A stretch of 64,000 bases of DNA from Montifringilla adamsi (GCA_017590115.1 JAGGNK010007115.1:2443934-2507933), one strand, 5' to 3'; positions 11,111 to 22,994 are shown, counted from the first letter of the stretch. Numbers and translations: made by a program. Notes: generated by a model not told the origin, from the sequence alone.

Positions 11111-11955
11111 CTGCCGGCCTCGCACCGGTGGAGCTCCCGCTGCCGCACGCGAGCTGGGGAAGCACGTCAGGAACGAGAGGATTTTGCTGGGTTTTATTAA
11201 AACGACGTGTTTTTCCCCTCCCTCCGCCCCCATCTCCAGCCTCTCTGTGGAGCGAGCCCCGCGGTGACACACAGGACTTGGTGACAAATCATCCCGGGGG
11301 TGGGCGGTTTCTCTGCATGCTGGTGGTTCCGGGCATGGCCGCAGCTGGCGTGAGGCCCTGCCTGTCCCTCCGGGGCTGGAGCAGATCCTTGCCCACCCCA
11401 CACAGCCCAGGATGGGGCTCTGCCCCCCAATGGGGACACCCCAGGAGCCACGAGCGCTGCTCTGTGTTCCCAGCCATGGTGTGCCACCAAAGGATGGATG
11501 GGTTTTGGCCAGCCCTGTGTTAGACACCACAGCCAGGCTGGCTCCCTGTGGCCATCCCCATTCCCAGAGCTCCCCAACATCTGCAAGCACCCCATTCTCC
11601 CTGCTAGCCAGGCAGCAAGTGCCGGTGTGGCACAGCCCATGGGATGGCAGCTGGGAGAATCCCCTCCCCAGGAACGCATCCTGGAGCACCTGGGGAGAGA
11701 GGGCAAGAGGCTCCTCCCGCAGCCTGCTCCCCACGGGGTACCATCCTCCATGCCGGATTCCTGGGGGCTGTGGGAGGCACGGGCAGGGACACAGCCCCTG
11801 CTTGTCTCCGGGAGATGAAAGAGCAGCTCCGGGCGCGGGGACGGCTCCGTGCCTGCAGCCCAAGGCGCGCGGCGCTGCCTCGGCTGCGGCTGGAACGAAT
11901 GCGTGCACATACCTCTGCCCCGGCACGGGTGTTTGCTCTTCTCTTCCGCGGCTGT
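11111..11955. other. GC-rich, CpG-containing spacer
   Basis: Local CpG density is high at 11100-11270 and 11815-11930. The long minus-strand frame over this stretch (about 293 codons) has no recognisable domain and is probably chance. Confidence 0.4.
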
Positions 11956-12200
11956 GATTGATTAAAGGATCAGGGACATCTGAGAATGGAGGCAGCAGCG
12001 GCAGCAGCAGAAGCAGCTCCCTTTGGACTTGGAGAGCTTCCTTGCCTGCTGCTTGCTGCTGCCGTTGCCTGTCAGGCAGCTTTTAATCAAGGTTTGCTTA
12101 TATCTGCAAAGGCCTTTCCCAGAGGGATGAAGGGAGGAAAAGAGGGGGGGAGAGTATATTAACATGCCAGCCACCCTCCCTCTCCCTCTCCTTTGTTTAT
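11956..12200. promoter_or_regulatory. Candidate regulatory block with TCF-type words
   Basis: GATTGATTAAAGGATCAG at the left and CTTTTAATCAAGGTTTGC near 12090 look like facing homeodomain or TCF/LEF words. Between them is a CAG/GCAGCAG-rich patch at about 11990-12060. The flanks lack such words. Confidence 0.35.
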
Positions 12201-12909
12201 GGAGAGGGTCAGTGCTTGGAAACGGCTGGCGGGGACCGGGAAAGGCGCTTTGGGGGCGCTGGGTTGTGGTGCAGCTCTTGGCATGCCCAGGTCTCATGGC
12301 ATAGCCAGGGGTAGGGAGGGCATCATACTCAGCTGGGGTGTGCTCCAGTCTGTGGAGGGAGCAGACGTGGGGGCCAGGGCTTGGTGGCTTCCTCCGGGTG
12401 GCCCTGGATGCCTGGCATGTCCCCCCAGGCACAGCAGGGAGGGGACCGACCTGTATAGCCCCAAATCGGGGTCTTAGCCCATAGAGACCAACACCAACCA
12501 TATGCTGAGACCAGCACTGCCCATACACCAACACCACTCAGGCAGAGGGAGCCCAGGCCCCTCCATCCCACCTCTGGTCTCATGGAAAGTCAGAACCTCC
12601 ATCCTCATCCTACAGCTCACTGGGACTCCAGTCAGGATGGTCACATCACAACACCCCATCTCCCTTCTGCAGGGTGGGCTCTGGCAGGGAAACCAGGGCT
12701 CAGTGGGTCTGACACCAGCCCCACACCTGCCCCAGGGCTGGGTTTGCCCCATGGCACTGGGATTTCAGCACTGCACAGTCTGGGAGCACCCCAGCATCAC
12801 CCACCACTGGAGCCCTGCACACCCGTACAAGCCATGTGGGAGGACAGGTGACCCCCAGCCCCATGTCCCCTCATCAAGCACTGTCTCTGCCTCCACTGCC
12901 ATTCCAGCA
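12201..12909. other. Spacer, no features seen
   Basis: Unique GC-rich DNA without recognisable features. Confidence 0.4.
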
Positions 12910-13160
12910 CATCACTTTGGCTCTCCACGTTATCTTATTGCTCAGCTAATGACCTGCTAAAAGTATTATGTGAAAAACCGTGCTCTTAGCCAGCCATTAG
13001 ACTGGTTAGGACCAGCGGGTCATGCTTTATTGCTTTAATAACGGAGTTTATGAAAGGTCGTCTCATAACTGATAACATGCATAATTTTTGTAACTTAATT
13101 AATGCTGCTAATATACTGGAGTCTCCATCAGCTGCTGGTGCAACTGATGCACAGTTTGCA
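12910..13160. promoter_or_regulatory. Strong candidate conserved noncoding element
   Basis: AT-rich, non-repetitive and dense in words such as GTTATCTTATTGCTCAGCTAATGACC, CTTTAATAACGG, ACTTAATTAATGCTGCTAATAT and GTTTGCATCCC. The TTAATTAATGCTGCTAAT segment holds paired homeodomain cores. The composition contrasts sharply with the spacer on both sides. No reading frame is sustained. Confidence 0.5.
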
Positions 13161-13780
13161 TCCCGAGCAGGGCTGGGAAGAGTATCCCAGGCCAGGCTCT
13201 GCCTGCTGTCCTTGCCAAGCAGCACCCACGGTGGGAAGGCAGTTCAGATCCACACCAAAACCCCTCCGTGCCACCTCTCCACACTGGAACATCCTGCTCA
13301 GAAATGCTCCAGGAGAGACAGGGAGTGCTGTGAGTGGGCAGAGGGAAATGGGAACAGATCCAGTTCCCAACCCCACAAGCCTGAAGGGAAGGGATTTCTT
13401 TGCTTCCACTCTGCCCAGCCCATGGAGAAGACAAGGGCAGATGTGGGACCTGCAATCAGGGAGAGTTTTACCTGTGCAAGAACCACAAAACCTCTGAGGG
13501 ATGGGAGCTGCTCCAGCAATCCCACACATCTCTGCCTGAAGTTACAACTGAGCAAAGGAGTTTTGCCTTGATTGGGGATTTGTGGCTGCGCCCAAGAGGG
13601 TTCTCCTGGGAACCCCCAGACTGACTCTGCTCCTCTGGTGATGCTAAGGGCAGCCAGGCTGGCATGGGGCAGGATCCTGCTGGAACTGCTGCCTTTCTTC
13701 CCAGCACTGGTTTTTAAGGACAACCTCTTTGACAACAATTTTGACAGTAGTTTTTGAGAGTTTCTTTTAAGAACACCCTC
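13161..13780. other. Spacer, no features seen
   Basis: Unique sequence between the AT-rich block and the CR1 copy. Confidence 0.4.
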
Positions 13781-13975
13781 CTGTGAGAGTGGTGAGACCA
13801 TGGCACATATGCACAGAAAAGCTGTGAATGCTCCATCCCTGGAAACGTCCAGGACCAGACTGGACAGGGCTTGGAGCAACGTGCTCTAGTGGAAGATGCC
13901 CCTGCCCATGGAAGGGGTGGAAGTGGATGGCCTTTAAGTCCCTTCCAACCCAAACCATTCTACAATTCTGTGACA
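13781..13975 (+). mobile_element. CR1 LINE 3' fragment
   Basis: Matches the 3' end of avian CR1 in sense orientation. Recognisable parts are GAGAGTGGTGAGACC, CTGGACAGGGCTTGGAGCAAC, GGAAGATGCCCCTGCCCATGG, and the terminal CCTTCCAACCCAAACCATTC followed by the imperfect 8-bp tandem end (TACAATTCTGTGA). The copy is heavily 5'-truncated and diverged, so it is inactive. Confidence 0.9.
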
Positions 13976-14119
13976 AATACACACTTTTCTCATTAAAAGG
14001 GAAAAACCACAAAAGCAAATAACTTCTCCCCACTACCCGAGCGCACATCTGGGGGGGCTGAGCATCCACGGGGGGAAGCTGGGACTCAGACACATTTTCC
14101 AGGCAGCAAAATCAAGCCC

Positions 14120-14160
14120 TTCCCTTGCAAAAAAAAAAAAAAAATTAAAAAAAAAATCAT
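14120..14160. repeat. Poly(A)/A-rich tract
   Basis: A homopolymer run interrupted by TT. It is not attached to a recognisable retroposed gene. Confidence 0.85.
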
Positions 14161-14532
14161 GTAAATAGGAGCCCAGGTGCATGCGGTGTGCGAGTCCCTG
14201 ATATGCTGCCACCAGCAAATCTGGTGAGCTGTGAATCCGCGGCACCGCGCATCCAACGCTGCAAATCTGAGCTGCTCCAGTCGCCTGCTTAGTTTTGCAA
14301 ATTCTTTCCTGCTGGCTGAGAAAAGCCAATATGTCTGCTGCTCCCGCTCCAGCGCAATAATTGTTCAGCACTGGTTATCATCCTGCCAGAAAGGCACGAG
14401 CTACCGCTGGGGCACTCTGCTTGCTGTAAATGCAGCGAGATGATTTCCTAGCAAATGCAAGTTTTCCAAGGAAGTGGGTGGAATCTGCTTGTCTCTGATT
14501 AGACAGCTTGGGTTTTTGTTTTCCTGGTGCTT
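14161..14532. other. Unique sequence, possible regulatory block
   Basis: AT-richer unique sequence with GCAAATCTG, GCAAATTC, TGCAATAATTGTTCAGC-like words and several CpGs. Weak candidate for a regulatory element. Confidence 0.25.
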
Positions 14533-14533
14533 T

Positions 14534-14582
<49 letters not shown>

Positions 14583-14600
14583 AGAAAAGAAAAAAAAAAG
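14533..14600. repeat. (GA)n microsatellite with A-rich tail
   Basis: (GA)n with one AA interruption at 14533-14579, followed by ACAGAAGAAAAGAAAAAAAAAG. It explains RERE- and SLSL-repeat frames on the two strands. Confidence 0.95.
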
Positions 14601-15230
14601 GCATAAAATATGTGGCTTTGCATCCCCTCTGCCCTGAATCTCAGGCTCACATGCATCCAGGCGATGGTCCCCTTGGGACTCGCAGCTTTGCCCACACTCT
14701 GAGCAATGATCCCGTGGAATGAGGCTATGATCTTTCATCAATCATTGCCGAGCGCTTCTCCCTCCCGCGCCCGCTCCCCGGGCTGTGCCCGCTGCGAGCG
14801 TGCAGCCCCACAGCTCTGCTTCCCCTTCGTGCCTCCAAAAATCAAGGGGTGCAGGCTTGGCCCCCCAAGTGCCTCGGGGGTCAGGACTCTGCCTGGGGAC
14901 AAGGGACACAGGGCAGCCCCTCCTTCACCTTCCCAGCTCAGCACAATCAAGGGATGCTTGGGGGGGGATGCAGGATGACAGAGAGGCTTGCAGGACAAGA
15001 GGGTAAATCCCACTCTGGTGCAGCAATCAGAATAGCCAGGATGCTGCAAGGGAGGTGGGATCAGGACAAGCCCTGAGGCTGTGGAGAGACAGGTCTGCCT
15101 CCCCGCCCTTGCCAGGGGAGGAAAAATGACTTGAAATTAAGATTTCCTGATGTTTGGGGGCTTGGAGACCTTGACACCCCCTGCGTCCATCTGGCTCTTC
15201 CCCTCTTGTGGCAGCTCACTCCTGCGTTCC
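14601..15230. other. Spacer, no features seen
   Basis: Unique GC-rich DNA. Confidence 0.4.
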
Positions 15231-15700
15231 TGTCTATCCGTGAATACCAATTATGGTTTAGGAGAATGTATATCTGAGATGTGCAAATACAAAAGGCAGG
15301 AAATAAAAGTCATCTCTTACTGAAGAGGAGAGGTAACCATGACTACCTGGGACCTCATTTAAAACTGTGCCGGCCGCAGGCTAAAAGGCAACGCTTCCTA
15401 TTGTTACACACGTTTACGGCAAGCTTTGAAAACCCCTTTTTCCCCCCCAAAACCAGCTGGGAAGTAAGAATGAAAACGAGAATTGGAGGCGGGGTGGGGG
15501 GGAGGAGGAGATAGAAAATATTTATTGGTGTTTGTGGGAGGGTTTTGCATCCCACCTGCACGAAAACAGCCGGCGAGCTGAAACTTCAAATGAGCAGCTC
15601 GGGAGGCGACGGAGCGCCAGCGGCTGCGGCGTCGCGGCTCCGGCACCACGTGGCACCGGCTCCGGGAAGCACCCCTGCAGGAAAGCGGGGTGTGAGTGAG
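15231..15700. promoter_or_regulatory. Candidate regulatory block with SOX-like word and CpG patch
   Basis: AT-rich unique sequence with ACCAATTATGG, GAATGTATATCTG, CCTATTGTTACACACG (a SOX-like ATTGTT) and AAATATTTATTGG. It passes into a CpG-dense patch at 15560-15665. Confidence 0.35.
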
Positions 15701-16429
15701 CCTCTGAGGGCTCTCCATGCTGCAAACACCGCCAGGATGCGCGCAGGGCTCGCGGGGAGCTGGGAGGAGTTGGTGACTCTCGGTGCTGCTTTGCCCGCTG
15801 TCAGAGCCTGTGGTTGGTTGGGTTTTGGGAGTGCCCTGGGCTGGCTGAGATGTCACGCGTGGTAGCTGCTGTTTGCATGCCAGATCTTGCAGCCTGCAGC
15901 GGGGATACCTGGGATGGTGGGGGATAACTGGGAATTGCTGGCTGCCCAGCTGAACCTTTTCACCAGTCAGATCTGCAGGGCCAGGGGACACCAGCTCGTT
16001 GTCCTCAGCAAAGACACCCCATTGCTCCAACATGTGTAACCACAACCTGTCCCAGCCACATCAAAGACCAGGAAAGCTGTCTGCCAGCCACCAGCCTCGT
16101 CAGGACCTCACATCGCTCTCGAGCTCGCGGTTACAAGGCCAATGACCAGGCAATTAAACTGATTTTTGGTTCAGGGCCATCCCACCTGGCACACTCAGAC
16201 GGCAGGAACCACCTCAAAACCAGATGCTGCTTTCTCAGGGATCTGTGTTGGGCACCAAGAGGCATCACTGTGGATGCAGACAAATGCGGTGCTCACCTCC
16301 ACCCCATCATTCCTGGGCACCTGCCACAAGCTCCCAGCAGCAAAGCCGTGGTCCTGAGGCCCCTCGTGCCACCACCCTGGACCCACACCTGGGACCACAC
16401 AACGGGGCTGCAGGCAGGAGCCCGAGCCA
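15701..16429. other. Spacer, no features seen
   Basis: Unique sequence, no recognisable features. Confidence 0.4.
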
Positions 16430-16620
16430 GGAATTATGGTCTGTACAAAAGACAATGACAGTGAATCTTGTTACTGGCTTTTCAGCAAACGTAATTCCTT
16501 TTTATTAGAAAATTAAAGGGTATGAAAAGCTTTCCAAGGCTGAAGAGCTGAAATGTGCTTTCATAAAATATGCGGCGTCTGATAAAACGGATTTGCTTGT
16601 CTGCCTGCCCCGGCCCCCTC
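16430..16620. promoter_or_regulatory. Strong candidate conserved noncoding element
   Basis: AT-rich unique block with AAAGACAATGACAG (SOX-like), CGTAATTCCTTTTTATTAG, AAATTAAAGGG, TCATAAAATATGCGGCG and TGATAAAACGG (GATA or caudal-type). The boundaries with C-rich spacer are sharp. Confidence 0.45.
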
Positions 16621-18320
16621 CCCCTTCTGGCTATTATTCCTACTGGCAAGGTGATGCTTTTTGCCAAAACACTGATCCCAGTGTGGCCAGTGGAGATTCC
16701 TGGGGACCAGTGCTGCTCCCCAGCATCCCAGTCATACCACCATGAGGCACCCCACAACCTGCACCTGACTGAGGTTGGGTTTGGGTTGGTTTTTCTAGCT
16801 AAATAAAACTCTGAGGGGCAGTTTTTCCCCTCCAGTGTTGCAGGTGAAGGCTGACAACAACCCAAACCATCACCTCAAACGCGGCTGTGAGGACTCAACA
16901 GTTGCTGGCAGGAGAAGGTGAAGCCAGGCAATGGCAGACAGAAAGCAATGGATTCCCCCAGACATCACACCAACAGCAAGTATTAAAATCTTCCTGGTAA
17001 GATCCCTCCTGAAAAGAAAGTCATGTGCCCTCCTGTGCCCCAGCACCGAGCTGCAGTGAGAGGTGCTGAGGGTTTGCAAGTTGCTGGCATCAGGCAGCAG
17101 GCAGCGAAAGTAACGCGAGGAATCTCCATTTCTTCCCTTTAATCCTTCCCTCTCTCTGTCTTTTTCATCCTTCTGATGGTTCGAGTCAACCTTCCATGTC
17201 TGTGAGGTTAAAGATTTTTGCTATCTCCCACTTGGGGCTGGGGGCTGGCACAGGCCAGGGACCACAGCACCACAGAGTGCTGCTGCCCCTTCCATCTTTT
17301 GTGGGCAGAATGCCCCTTGCCAGCCCTCCACAAGGACCACAACCTTGGGGCTCACCTCAACCCTCCAGGTTTTTTATTTCCATTCCATTACCAGGTCAAT
17401 TTTGCCTCTGCAAGTCCCTGGGGATGCATGGCAAAGGGATGCATCCACCCCCACACAGAGATCCCCACAGGGACGGTACAAAGGGACCTTGCTGTGACCA
17501 CGGTGTGCACAGGGCTGGCACCCTCTGATGGTTTGTCACCCCTGGTGTGGCAGAAACAGGGGAAATGAAACAAAGTCCCCTGAGTGCCATCAGGGAGCTG
17601 ACACCTCGGCTGGGAGAGGACCTGGCAGCCCTGGCCACTGTCCCCAGTTGACTCCAGCCCTGGCGATGTGACACGGGCAGGAGGCAAGGAGACAGCAGCA
17701 CCCACTGCAGGGTGCAGGACAAGCCACTGGACATGGAGTCATTGGGCTGGTGGGGACAAGGACAGGCAGATCCAGCTGTGTTCCTGCCACCAGGCTGGGC
17801 TCCAGCACTGCTGCCATGGGGAGACACAACTCCAGCAGCAACCCCGTGTCCCCACACGCCCCCTCAGTTCTCTTGCAAGCAAATGTGCCATGACCCAGCT
17901 ACAGCCTCTCCTTCCCACCGTGGGATCCCCGTGCCACTGCGGGCTCCTGGCAGTGCCGTGTGAGTGCTGCCTGTCCAGCTATTACCACAGGAAAAGCTGT
18001 AACACTACAGCAAACCTCCCTGCTCAGCCCTGCTACAAATCAGGGTCAGGCGGCAGCGCTGTTAGACAGAGCCTGCCGGTACGTGCTCCTGCTCCTAATG
18101 TCCTCCTGCCACACACTTAATGGGGACACACAGGAGAACGATGCCACCAGGCAGAGGCTCGGCCCCACTGCCCATCTGGGGGCTCCTGCCCTCAGAGCTG
18201 GCTCCCCACCACCGGCAGAGCTGAGGGTTAGCATCAGGGAGGCACGGCCAGGGATGTTTTCTTCCCCGGGGCTGCTCTGGCTTTACCTTTAACAGCTGCA
18301 AATGTGGTTAAAAGTTTGCT
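16621..18320. other. Spacer, no features seen
   Basis: About 1.7 kb of unique DNA. A tRNA box-B-like GGTTCGAGTCA at about 17178 lacks a foldable T-stem and was rejected. Confidence 0.4.
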
Positions 18321-18338
18321 GAGCCTATTTTTAGAGCC
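18321..18338. promoter_or_regulatory. Consensus MEF2 site
   Basis: CTATTTTTAG at 18325-18334 matches the MEF2 consensus exactly. It is the third perfect match found in the first 19 kb. Confidence 0.35.
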
Positions 18339-18985
18339 TCTCACCACATGCGATTTCTCCATCGTGAGACAGGAAACGCTGATGAGGCTGTTCGCCTCGG
18401 AGCTGCCTGCTCCTCCCTGGATGGCCTCCGAGCTCCTCTGGCCTGTGTGGTGCTGCCACGGCCACCGGTGGCCCTGGTCCCCACCTCCCAGGGTGTCCCA
18501 CAGCAGCAGCTATGGCAAACCCAAGAGCTGAGGGTGACAAACTGCTGGAGGGTGCTGGCCCTGCACCTGCCAGTATGGTGGTCACACCAAGGTCCCCATC
18601 CACGGTCCCCAGACAACAGGGGGACAAATGTGTCCCAATACCACTCAGGGACTTGAAGGCAAAACTGACCCAGGCAATGGAAATACAAAACCTTCAAGGT
18701 GAAACCAGTCCCAGGCATTATGGACCTTGTCCACCATCTTGCCCCGTGCCTCGGTTTCCCCAAAGGAACAAAATTTTGCTTGGCTGCCCACCCTGGAGCA
18801 GCACTAAGGGCCTTGACCAGGGGATGCACCAGCACTGGGCCTGCCAGCAAACAGCCCCTGGCAGGGGTGTCCATACTCTCCCTCACGCCCACTGCCCCCA
18901 GTGTGTCCCCACCATCACACTCAACACAAAACGCTCTGGAGCCAAAGCAGACCCGGCTGCCCTGTGGGGCTCCAGCCCTTCCCCG
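18339..18985. other. Spacer, no features seen
   Basis: Unique GC-rich DNA. Confidence 0.4.
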
Positions 18986-18989
18986 TTCC

Positions 18990-19260
18990 CGGGCCGGTGC
19001 CGCGGGCTCGGCAGCACGCAAGCGCGGCTGCGGCCGGGCGGCGCGGGTACCCGCTGTTTGAATGTCAACACCTCATTTATACATCTTGATTGGCTCTCAT
19101 CAGCCATGCTGCGCTACACCTGATTGCTCCGAGCCGACGCGGGGTGCCAGGCTGCAGCGCCTAATTCCAGTTAATTGGCCCTTCATCCGAAGCAAAACAG
19201 AAATACGGGAATAAAGAAACAATAAAGCATCCTCCCCCGCTAAAAAAAAAAAAAAAATAA
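18990..19260. promoter_or_regulatory. Small CpG island joined to an AT-rich conserved-looking block
   Basis: CpGs are dense at 18990-19055 (GCCGCGGGCTCGG, GCGCGGCTGCGGCC). AT-rich words follow: CTCATTTATACATC, CTTGATTGGCTC (inverted CCAAT box), CCTAATTCCAGTTAATTGG and GAATAAAGAAACAATAAAGC, ending in a poly(A) tract at 19241-19257. This resembles an unannotated promoter or a strong enhancer. Confidence 0.4.
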
Positions 19261-19994
19261 AATTAAAATCTCGGCGTTCTGGGGGTTGGTTTTATTTCAC
19301 AGCCGTGAGCAGGCCACGCTGTGGGCTATGGGAATTCCTTCCCTGGAGCGCTGGACTCTGCATGAGCTGGGAGATGCTTTGCCACCCCACAGGCTCAGCT
19401 CGCTCGTGCTCCCCCTCATCCCACAACGCGCCCTGCGTTCGTGTCACGCTCGCCTGTGCTCCTGCTCCCGCCCGCTCTCGCGAACCACTGAGGCTGAAAT
19501 TTCAATTAAGAACGAGAAATAATTACCCGCCGCTCCACATTTCCTCTAAAATGGTAGCCAATGCCGGCAAGCCGAGTCACCGCCTCCTGCCACGTCCTGG
19601 CGCTCACCGTTGGGCTGGCATTCGGATGACATTTCCAGGATAATGCCAGCCCAGCTGCCGCACGCTGGTGGCTGCTCCCACAGCCATGCTGGGAGCCGAT
19701 GCTGGCGGATGCTTGGAAGAGATGCTCTCTTCCTCGGTGGGAGTGGGGCTGCAGCGAGCCCCTGCCGCCCTGGCTCAGCCTTTGAACCCTCTGCCCGCTC
19801 CCAGCCGTGCCCTGGGCTGGGATGCTGGTCCCCTGCTCGCCACCTGGCAGAAGTGATCCGTGATAATGACTTGGCTCAGCTCCTTCCAAGCCACGCGTCA
19901 TGGGGAACCACCATGCTGCTGTCCCCAGCAGCCACCGTGCACAGGGATGGGGCACATGGGCATGTTCCCCTCACTCCAAGGAAGAGGCTTTTTC
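19261..19994. other. Spacer with small AT-rich patch
   Basis: The patch at 19490-19560 (ATTTCAATTAAGAACG, AAATAATTACCCGCC) may be regulatory. The rest is featureless. Confidence 0.35.
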
Positions 19995-20441
19995 TGTCCA
20001 GAAAAAGGCAACGGAGCTGGGGAAGGATCTGGAGTACAAGGAGTGGCTGAGGGAGCTGGCGGGGTTCAGCCTGGAGAAAAGGAGTCTCAGGAGAAAATTT
20101 CTCACTCTCCACAACTCCCTGACAGAAAGGTGCAGCCAGGTGGAGGTCAGGCTCTGCTCCAGGTAACAAGCAATAGGACAAGGGGAAATGGTTCAAGTTG
20201 AGCCAGGGGCAGTTGAAGTTGGGCATTAGGAAAAATGTCTTCACCAAAAGGGTGGTTGGGCATCAGAACAGGCTGCCCAGGGTATTGATGGAGTGTTCAT
20301 CCATTCTGGAAGTGTTAAAAAAAAAGTCTGGATATGGCATCTGGGGACATGGTTTAGTGGTGGGCTTGGCAGCTAATGGTTGGACTTGATGGTCTTAGAG
20401 GAGTTTCCCAACCTTAATGATGCTGTGATTCAATGATTCTA
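19995..20441 (+). mobile_element. CR1 LINE, longest 3' copy in the window
   Basis: About 450 bp collinear with the avian CR1 3' region. Landmarks in order: AAAGGCAACGGAGCTGGG, GAGTGGCTGAGGGAGCTGG, TTCAGCCTGGAGAA, GGTAACAAGCAATAGGACAAG, TCTTCACCAAAAGGGT, AACAGGCTGCCCAGGG, GGGACATGGTTTAGTGGTGG, GGTTGGACTTGATGGTCTTAGAGG, then the ATGATTCTATG terminus. It is truncated well short of full length and carries indels, so it is not active. Confidence 0.95.
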
Positions 20442-21639
20442 TGCAGGAGGGCAGGAACAAGAGGATGGGCAGCACAGGGGCAGGCAGCAGCCTTGGCTGC
20501 ATCTCTGGCACGTGGAACAGCATTGGGAAAGGGCAGATGGACCAAATTTCAGGACATATCCCCAGCCTGGGGACACCAGCAGTGTGGCTGTGTCAGCCTC
20601 CCCCATGGTGCTACTCCAGGCAGATGAGCCAGCCCAGCGCTCACCAGGGCACCTCAGCGCTGCCCAGAACTGCAGAAATCACGCTTCTTGCAATGTTTTA
20701 ATTTAGCACAGCCAGAAATAAGAGGAACAAGCTCCATCGGGGTTGGAAAGGGCACAAACCCCAATCAGAGGATGATCTGGCACTTCACAAGTGCTCCTGC
20801 AGCTTTCCTGTCGAGACAGCCTGTCCTGGCTCTAGCTCATGCCCTGTTGGGGTGACACAACCCTGTCACAGTGACATAGCCCCACTGCAGATCCCCACAG
20901 TCCTGCCCAGAGAGCTGTGGGAGATGCAAACTCTGGGAGAAGGTAGAGATGGGACACTGACCTAGGCACAAAAGGCTCCTCCACCATGAGGATGGATGGG
21001 AATGAGGGAAGAATGAACAAGGATCCAGGCTGCAGCAGAACAAGCTGGCATGGAAGATGTGCCATGTCCCCAAAACCAGACCCTCTGCCATCGATGTGGA
21101 TGGTGTCTCATTTCCCCTGGATGTTTTCCCATTCCTCTTCCCATAATCCAGAGCTGGGGGGGCCACTGCAAAGCCTGCAAGTCCCGTGACTCCAGAGGCA
21201 GGAGATGCAGGAGCCCTGGGCAGCGATCACAAGAACGGGGAAAGCAGCAACCTCAGGTTGCAGATTAGCTTCATTTTACAGCCAGGGAGGCAGAAACCTC
21301 CCGTGGTTCAACATCTCGCTGCAGACCACACAGGGAGCCTGGGGAAAGCCAGGGAGAGGTCGCAGGTCTCTGCAGGGTGAGAGCATCCTCTCTCCAGGGA
21401 GGGAGGGAGGGAGCTCAGAGCCAGCAGGACCCACAGCAGCCCCAGCCCATCGCCGCACCCCAAACCTCACCGGGGCCACACACTGCACCCCTTCCCCCTC
21501 TACCCCAAACGGTGGGAGCTGCAGAAACCAGTTTGGCAAAGAGAGAGAGGCTCTTTACCCAAGTTTAAATGCACTTCCCTTGACTCGGTTCCCAGTTCAG
21601 TAGAGGAGACCCAGCTTGGCCGGCAGCCACGGCGCTCAG
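20442..21639. other. Spacer, no features seen
   Basis: Unique sequence. GGGTTGGAAAGGGC near 20739 resembles a few bases of CR1 but is too short to call. Confidence 0.4.
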
Positions 21640-21880
21640 CTCTGCACGTCCCCGCCGAGAGACACATTCCTCAGCACTGCAGCTAAGTGCAGCACAGCCT
21701 TTGAGGCCTTCACCCCTCCTTCAATGATAATTTATGCCCTCTGACCCAACTCCCCCTTTTAAATCAGGCTGATCAATAGAGAAATCAGACAATCCTTTTA
21801 AGAAACTATCTCATCTGATCCTGCCAGCTAATGATCTCTGCTCTCCTTACAGCTGTTTGCAGATCTGTAGCCTAGGCTGC
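21640..21880. promoter_or_regulatory. Strong candidate conserved noncoding element
   Basis: AT-rich unique block: TCAATGATAATTTATGCC, TTTTAAATCAGGCTGATCAATAG, CAATCCTTTTAAGAAAC, GCTAATGATCTC. It ends in CTCTGCTCTCCTTACAG at about 21838-21854, an acceptor-like string. A noncoding exon edge is possible but unsupported. Confidence 0.45.
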
Positions 21881-22994
21881 TAGGGGAAGCAGGAGGGAAA
21901 AAAGCCACTGGGCCAAATTCCTCCTTCCTCAGTCCAAGCAGGAGCAACAACACCGATGATTTGTATGGAAGCAAAACAGGAGATGCCAACTCCTGTTTTT
22001 TTGGAAAACAAGCTGAGTATCATGCTGCAGGGAAGCTAACTAGCTCCCAAAATTTGCTCCCTCATCCATCTCACCACCAAACATGCTATTCTTCCCTCCT
22101 GGGAGCCCTGACAAGACATCCTCACTCTCCTTACAGGCTCCAGCTTCCAGGCTTTCCAATGCCTCCCCTCCAAAGAAAACCCAGCAACACAAAGCAACAA
22201 CCCCAAATCTGATTCCTGGCTGAGCCATGGTCACCCCCACCCTGCTCTGTGCACAGCAAGGCTCCAAGGTGATGCTCTGAGCACTGGGATCTCCATCACC
22301 TGGCTGGAAATCCCCTCACAGGGATCCTCACTTTACCAGGGCAGCAAAAGCTCAGGGGTGCAGCCACCTCCTGCCCATGGAGGAGCTAAACCAGATCAGT
22401 TGGAGAGGGAGCAGTGTCCAGCACAGCACTGGGAGCAGTGTGGCAACAGACATGGAACAGCCTCTAGAAGGGCTGTACTGATGGCAGCTGCATTTCTATT
22501 TAACTGGCAAAGGAACAGGGTTAACCAGGGAAGAGGGAAGCATCAGAGAACCCTTGAAGTCTTCAAAGTAAATCAGCTCCTGGAACAAACACGCTTGGTA
22601 GCCAAATGTCCCCTTCTCCTTTATGTGTGCAGAGATATTGACATTTATTACGATGCCCAAACCACCCAGAGGAAGGATGCTTTCCTTGCATCCAAGGGCC
22701 ATTTCTCACCTTGGCACAGTCACAGGGATTTCTCCCCTGCCAAGGCAGAGCTTGGCCCCCAGCACTCCCTCTTTTAAACCACCCAGGAGGCAGGATGGGA
22801 CCATGTCCTGGGGATACTCAGCACCTTCCCAGCCCCAGCAGGAGCCAGGAACCAGCCTCCAAGCCTGGACACCTCCAAGGTCCCCCCATTGTCTGTCCCC
22901 TCCCACCCAGCCCTTGCTCTGAAGCCCAAGAGGAGATGCAAAAGCCAAGGGGTCTGAAGGGCTGCGGCAGCACAGCACGGTGCAGGTCCTGCCA
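21881..22994. other. Spacer, no features seen
   Basis: Unique sequence. No exon-like frame or repeat recognised. Confidence 0.4.

Noticed and set aside
11045..11926. 293-codon minus-strand open frame
   Set aside because: CpG-rich DNA with few stops by chance; no recognisable motif, and a second overlapping minus-strand frame is also long.
17170..17195. tRNA box-B-like GGTTCGAGTCA
   Set aside because: The flanks do not form a T-stem and no box A or acceptor stem is present at the right distance.
19900..20166. 88-codon frame with a charged, helix-like sequence
   Set aside because: It is translated from the CR1 LINE copy, not a host gene.
20730..20760. GGGTTGGAAAGGGC resembling CR1
   Set aside because: Only about a dozen bases match and no neighbouring CR1 landmarks follow.
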